From contig JBMSMQ010000013.1 of the NCBI GenBank assembly GCA_049421205.1, forward strand, positions 1 through 25,751: 25,751 bases of DNA, given 5' to 3'. The stretch's first letter is position 1. The number at the start of each line of letters is the position of its first letter. A model generated the notes under the pieces. It was not told the origin of the DNA and searched no databases. It saw only the letters and a program-made list of their open reading frames with translations. Below, one piece after another: positions 23,116-25,751 of this stretch. The translations under genes were made by a program, and so were the position numbers. The DNA comes from JAFMIT01 sp049421205. GTDB taxonomy: Bacteria; Actinomycetota; Actinomycetes; S36-B12; UBA5976.

Positions 23116-24330
23116 CTACTTCTTTCTCTCAGCTTCAATTGTTCCATCGCTTACTTGTGCTGTAAACGATTGTCCAACTTTTAGGTCTTTTGTTGATTTA
23201 ATAACACTTCCTTTTTCATCAAGTAACACTGAATATCCACGTGCCAGAACATTGAATGGTGACAATGCGACAAGAGAATTTCTACGAGATTCAATTTCAA
23301 CAAACTGCTTTTCAACTCTATGTTTTACTTTAAGCGCAAGTTCGCGACTGATGCTTCGCACTTCAGCAATGCGATTCTGAAGCAGTGCTTTTGGTGATTT
23401 TGTTCCAAGTGCCGAACGAATCAGTTCGAGGTGTCGATTTTCTTTACTGAGCCAGTCGATTCTATGATTTTGGAGATATCCAGCGTTACGTTCGAAGGTG
23501 GCTTTTTCTTCTTCGAGACTGGGAACGATTTTGCTCGCAGCATCGGTTGGAGTTGATGCACGAAGATCTGCAACATCGTCAAGGATTGGTCGATCTGCTT
23601 CGTGTCCAATCGCACTCACGACAGGTTTGTATGCAGCTGCAACTGCGCGCGCTAAACCCTCATCACTCCAGGGGAGTAAATCGACAAATGATCCACCACC
23701 GCGTGCAATCACGATCACATCAACATCGCTGATTGCTTGAAGTTCATTGAGTGCATTGATTGCCAATGTTGGTGTATCTGGTTGCTGAAGTGGAATCTCA
23801 CGAATTTCAAATTGGGTGGCAGGCCAGCGACGGCGAGAGTTAACGACAACATCCTTCAGAGCATCCGTATCTCTACCAGTAATCAATCCAATTTTTCTTG
23901 GCAAGAATGGCACTGGCTTTTTCAAGTCTGGATTAAAGAGCCCTTCAGCACGAAGCGCATTTCGCAGCATCTCGAGACGTATGAGGAGTTCACCTAATCC
24001 AAGTGGACGGATGTCGCGAACTTTGAATTTGACTTCGCCTTTTTTTGTCCACCATTCTGTTGAAACATGGATCAACACCTTAGAACCACTATCAATTTTT
24101 TCGGGAAGCTTGTTGATAACGGCACTGGGGGCCACAACTTCAATACCAATTTCTTTTTCCAAATCACGAAACGAAATGAAATACATTTGTCCGTAGAGTT
24201 TGGCTGATATGACTTCACCTTCTACCCAAACTTGACCGAGTCGTGAAATGTGGGCACCCATCATCTGGCTTAGAAGTTGAACTGAGATAGCTTCTTCAGG
24301 GCTTTTCCCTCGCGATTCGCTCACAGGCAT
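23116..24330 (-). CDS. xseA: Exodeoxyribonuclease VII large subunit
   Basis: XseA is the catalytic subunit of the single-strand exonuclease ExoVII. The 404-residue protein has an N-terminal OB-fold (about 25-115, with GQVWVEGEVISAKLYGQMYF), then the catalytic region LPRKIGLITGRDTDALKDV, VIVIARGGGSFVDLLPW and SAIGHEADRPILDDVADLRASTPTDAA. A long helical segment and a beta-stranded end (ARGYSVLLDEKGSVIKS) complete it. All core blocks are present; length is a little under the E. coli enzyme. The ATG at 24330 (minus) follows TATGGT by five bases, and a GTG two codons later is also possible. The gene is divergent from ispH. Confidence 0.96.
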   Translation of the reverse strand: MPVSESRGKSPEEAISVQLLSQMMGAHISRLGQVWVEGEVISAKLYGQMYFISFRDLEKEIGIEVVAPSAVINKLPEKIDSGSKVLIHVSTEWWTKKGEVKFKVRDIRPLGLGELLIRLEMLRNALRAEGLFNPDLKKPVPFLPRKIGLITGRDTDALKDVVVNSRRRWPATQFEIREIPLQQPDTPTLAINALNELQAISDVDVIVIARGGGSFVDLLPWSDEGLARAVAAAYKPVVSAIGHEADRPILDDVADLRASTPTDAASKIVPSLEEEKATFERNAGYLQNHRIDWLSKENRHLELIRSALGTKSPKALLQNRIAEVRSISRELALKVKHRVEKQFVEIESRRNSLVALSPFNVLARGYSVLLDEKGSVIKSTKDLKVGQSFTAQVSDGTIEAERKK

Positions 24331-24335
24331 ACTTC

Positions 24336-24341
24336 ACCATA
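24336..24341 (-). promoter_or_regulatory. Predicted -10 of xseA-xseB, near-leaderless
   Basis: TATGGT read on the minus strand lies five bases before the xseA ATG and fits TAnnnT. No ribosome binding site is visible between it and the ATG. The -35 region is not recognisable. Confidence 0.35.
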
Positions 24342-24387
24342 GGTCTGTGACATTTATGCTCCCGAGGCGGACTTTTCATGGAACCTT

Positions 24388-24393
24388 TAGCAT
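24388..24393 (+). promoter_or_regulatory. Predicted -10 of ispH, leaderless type
   Basis: TAGCAT ends six bases before the GTG start at 24400, with no ribosome binding site in the intervening CAGCCT. This is the spacing expected for a leaderless transcript starting at the GTG. Confidence 0.45.
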
Positions 24394-24399
24394 CAGCCT

Positions 24400-25359
24400 G
24401 TGAGTTCCTCAAAAAAAGTCTTGTTGGCCGCCCCTCGTGGCTATTGCGCGGGCGTTGATCGCGCAGTCATAGCGGTAGAGAAGGCACTTGTTACCTATGG
24501 TGCTCCGATATATGTTCGCAAAGAAATTGTTCATAATAAATTCGTTGTGAGTGAACTTAAGAAACGCGGGGCAATCTTCGTTGAAGAACTCGACGAAGTT
24601 CCCGCAGGTTCAACAGTCGTTTTTAGTGCACATGGAGTGTCACCGGCAGTTCGGGCACAGGCAGAAGAACTCAATCTCAAAACGATTGATGCAACCTGTC
24701 CACTCGTCACTAAAGTCCATAGCGAAGCCAAGCGATTTGCCGCTGATGGTTACAAGATTATTTTCATTGGACATGAGGGACATGAAGAAGTTGAAGGAAC
24801 AATGGGGGAGGCCCCTGAAGCAATGGTGCTTGTCGATGGACCTGAAACTGCCGAGACTATGGAGTTACCAGATGACGACAAAGTAATCTGGCTTTCACAG
24901 ACGACACTATCGGTTGATGAAACTCTTGAAACGGTGGATCGACTTAATAAGCGTCTACCGAATTTGCAGGCACCACCGAGCGACGATATTTGTTATGCGA
25001 CGCAAAACCGACAAGCGGCCGTCAAAATCATTGCACCACAATGCGACTTGATGATTGTTGTGGGGAGCGCAAATTCATCAAACTCTGTTCGTCTAGTTGA
25101 AGTTGCTCTGGATTGTGGAGCGAAATCTGCTATCCGTGTAGATGGCGCTTCAGAACTTTCAGATGCACTTTTAGACAATGTCACTACAGTGGGGTTGACC
25201 TCTGGAGCATCAGTACCTGAAGAACTTGTAACTGGTGTTCTTTCCTGGCTTGATGAACGTGGATTTGGTGATGTAGAAGAAGTTGAGCAGACGAAAGAAA
25301 CGTTGATTTTTTCTTTGCCGACCGAACTACGTAAAGATTTGAAGGCGAAACAAGCTTAA
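24400..25359 (+). CDS. ispH: 4-hydroxy-3-methylbut-2-enyl diphosphate reductase
   Basis: IspH (LytB) is the last enzyme of the MEP isoprenoid pathway. It reduces HMBPP to IPP and DMAPP with a [4Fe-4S] cluster, feeding quinones, undecaprenyl phosphate and any carotenoids. The 319-residue protein has the three cluster cysteines: Cys16 in APRGYCAGVDRAV, Cys100 in DATCPLVTKVH and Cys198 in DICYATQNRQ. The substrate histidines are in IVHNKFVV, FSAHGVSP and GHEGHEEVEGTMG, and the SANSSNS motif follows. The start is GTG, probably leaderless. It is divergent from xseA, an arrangement I also recall from mycobacteria. Its stop codon overlaps the stop of the next gene, on the other strand, by four bases. 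Confidence 0.97.
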   Translation: MSSSKKVLLAAPRGYCAGVDRAVIAVEKALVTYGAPIYVRKEIVHNKFVVSELKKRGAIFVEELDEVPAGSTVVFSAHGVSPAVRAQAEELNLKTIDATCPLVTKVHSEAKRFAADGYKIIFIGHEGHEEVEGTMGEAPEAMVLVDGPETAETMELPDDDKVIWLSQTTLSVDETLETVDRLNKRLPNLQAPPSDDICYATQNRQAAVKIIAPQCDLMIVVGSANSSNSVRLVEVALDCGAKSAIRVDGASELSDALLDNVTTVGLTSGASVPEELVTGVLSWLDERGFGDVEEVEQTKETLIFSLPTELRKDLKAKQA

Positions 25360-25751
25360 TTTTTTCGCGCTCTGGCAAGTTGACGTTGGCGCGACTTTTC
25401 TTTGACCTCTGCTCTGCGTGCCATCACCCAACAAATAATGGTGACAACAATGATTACCCAAGTTCGATCCGATAATCCAAGCAAAGTAACAAGTAGCACA
25501 GTGCTTAACGTTCCACCAAATTGATTATTACCAAATGGGGAGGTAATCAACAGCATAAAGAAAAGAGAAATAACTGGCGCAGTCCATGCCGCCCACGGCG
25601 ATCGAGCACTTGTTCTACTCGCTACAAACAAAGCGGTCACAGCAAATGCAATCGTAGTCAGCAATGTATGAGTACCAAAAATAAATGTATCAAGTAAGCC
25701 GAAAATCAAAGTCAGAAATCCTGAAACTACAAATACTCCTGCTGCAGTCAA
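25356..25751 (-). CDS. Integral membrane protein, DUF6542-like (partial, open at right edge)
   Basis: The frame is open through the right end of the window, so the visible 131 residues may lack the N-terminus. About four hydrophobic spans are seen, near residues 3-23, 28-44, 56-71 and 83-108 of the visible part. The C-terminus is polar and highly basic (RRAEVKEKSRQRQLARARKN). The pattern and the position beside ispH suggest the actinobacterial DUF6542 family, from memory only. No catalytic motif is seen. It is convergent with ispH and overlaps it by four bases. Confidence 0.6.
   Translation of the reverse strand: MTAAGVFVVSGFLTLIFGLLDTFIFGTHTLLTTIAFAVTALFVASRTSARSPWAAWTAPVISLFFMLLITSPFGNNQFGGTLSTVLLVTLLGLSDRTWVIIVVTIICWVMARRAEVKEKSRQRQLARARKN

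Noticed and set aside
23816..24196. 126-codon open frame on the plus strand inside xseA
   Set aside because: It is a shadow of xseA, with no family resemblance and a low-complexity Ser/Arg composition.
25344..25369. GCGAAA...TTTCGC with a T-run at the end of ispH, considered as terminator
   Set aside because: The possible stem is only about six weak base pairs and the T-run lies within it and not after it, so it is not a convincing intrinsic terminator.
1..25751. Mobile element, prophage, CRISPR, toxin-antitoxin or defence island
   Set aside because: All major genes are core functions in a conserved actinobacterial order; I saw no transposase, integrase, repeat-spacer array, tRNA attachment site or defence-type domain.

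Overview
The window is a compact, gene-dense stretch of bacterial chromosome, mid-40s % GC by eye, most likely from a streamlined low-GC actinobacterium. A freshwater acI/Nanopelagicales-type genome is my best guess, inferred from gene content and order and not from any database search. Actinobacterial marks are a four-cysteine WhiB regulator beside groES-groEL, a GroEL with a histidine-rich tail, paired GuaB and GuaB3, a four-Cys GMC oxidoreductase of the ChoD type, a DUF4245-like protein beside xseB/xseA, and ispH next to xseA. As I recall it, the order resembles two blocks of the Mycobacterium tuberculosis map: alr-tsaE-rimI-tsaD-groES-groEL1-whiB3-guaB2-guaB3-choD-guaA, and xseB-xseA-ispH. 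I see no insertion sequence, prophage, CRISPR array, tRNA or rRNA. No gap between genes reaches 300 bases; the two longest are about 150 bases each.

Layout. (1) 1-6259, plus strand: a tightly overlapping operon with the end of acpS, then NAD(P)H-hydrate repair enzyme, alanine racemase, a membrane-anchored alpha/beta hydrolase, tsaE, tsaB, rimI and tsaD. It combines metabolite repair, D-alanine supply for peptidoglycan, and tRNA t6A modification. (2) 6260-8432: the chaperonin operon groES-groEL, with two CIRCE (HrcA) operators at the -35 and start regions of its promoter and a strong terminator at the end. (3) 8453-9864: whiB on the minus strand, divergent from a MerR-type regulator with a CarH-like vitamin B12 photosensor module. 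The gap between them carries repeated CGCTGAA half-sites. (4) 9917-17698, plus strand: guaB, guaB3, an aldehyde dehydrogenase, a GMC oxidoreductase, guaA and a small membrane protein, that is, guanine nucleotide synthesis with two oxidoreductases in the middle. (5) 17695-25751: short units of alternating direction, namely a LmbE/PIG-L deacetylase (minus), PcrA helicase (plus), class I fumarase (minus), a DUF4245-like protein (plus), xseB and xseA (minus), ispH (plus) and a partial membrane protein (minus).

Regulation. Several genes in the last region have a TAnnnT hexamer five to seven bases before the start codon and no ribosome binding site, which suggests leaderless mRNAs. Four convergent gene pairs abut or overlap at their stop codons with no terminator between them.

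The most interesting element is the MerR-CarH-like regulator. It keeps a W-x9-EH motif and a suitably spaced B12-ligand histidine, and it faces whiB across a 143-base gap that contains a 17-base palindrome and an imperfect 13-base direct repeat with a 21-base period.
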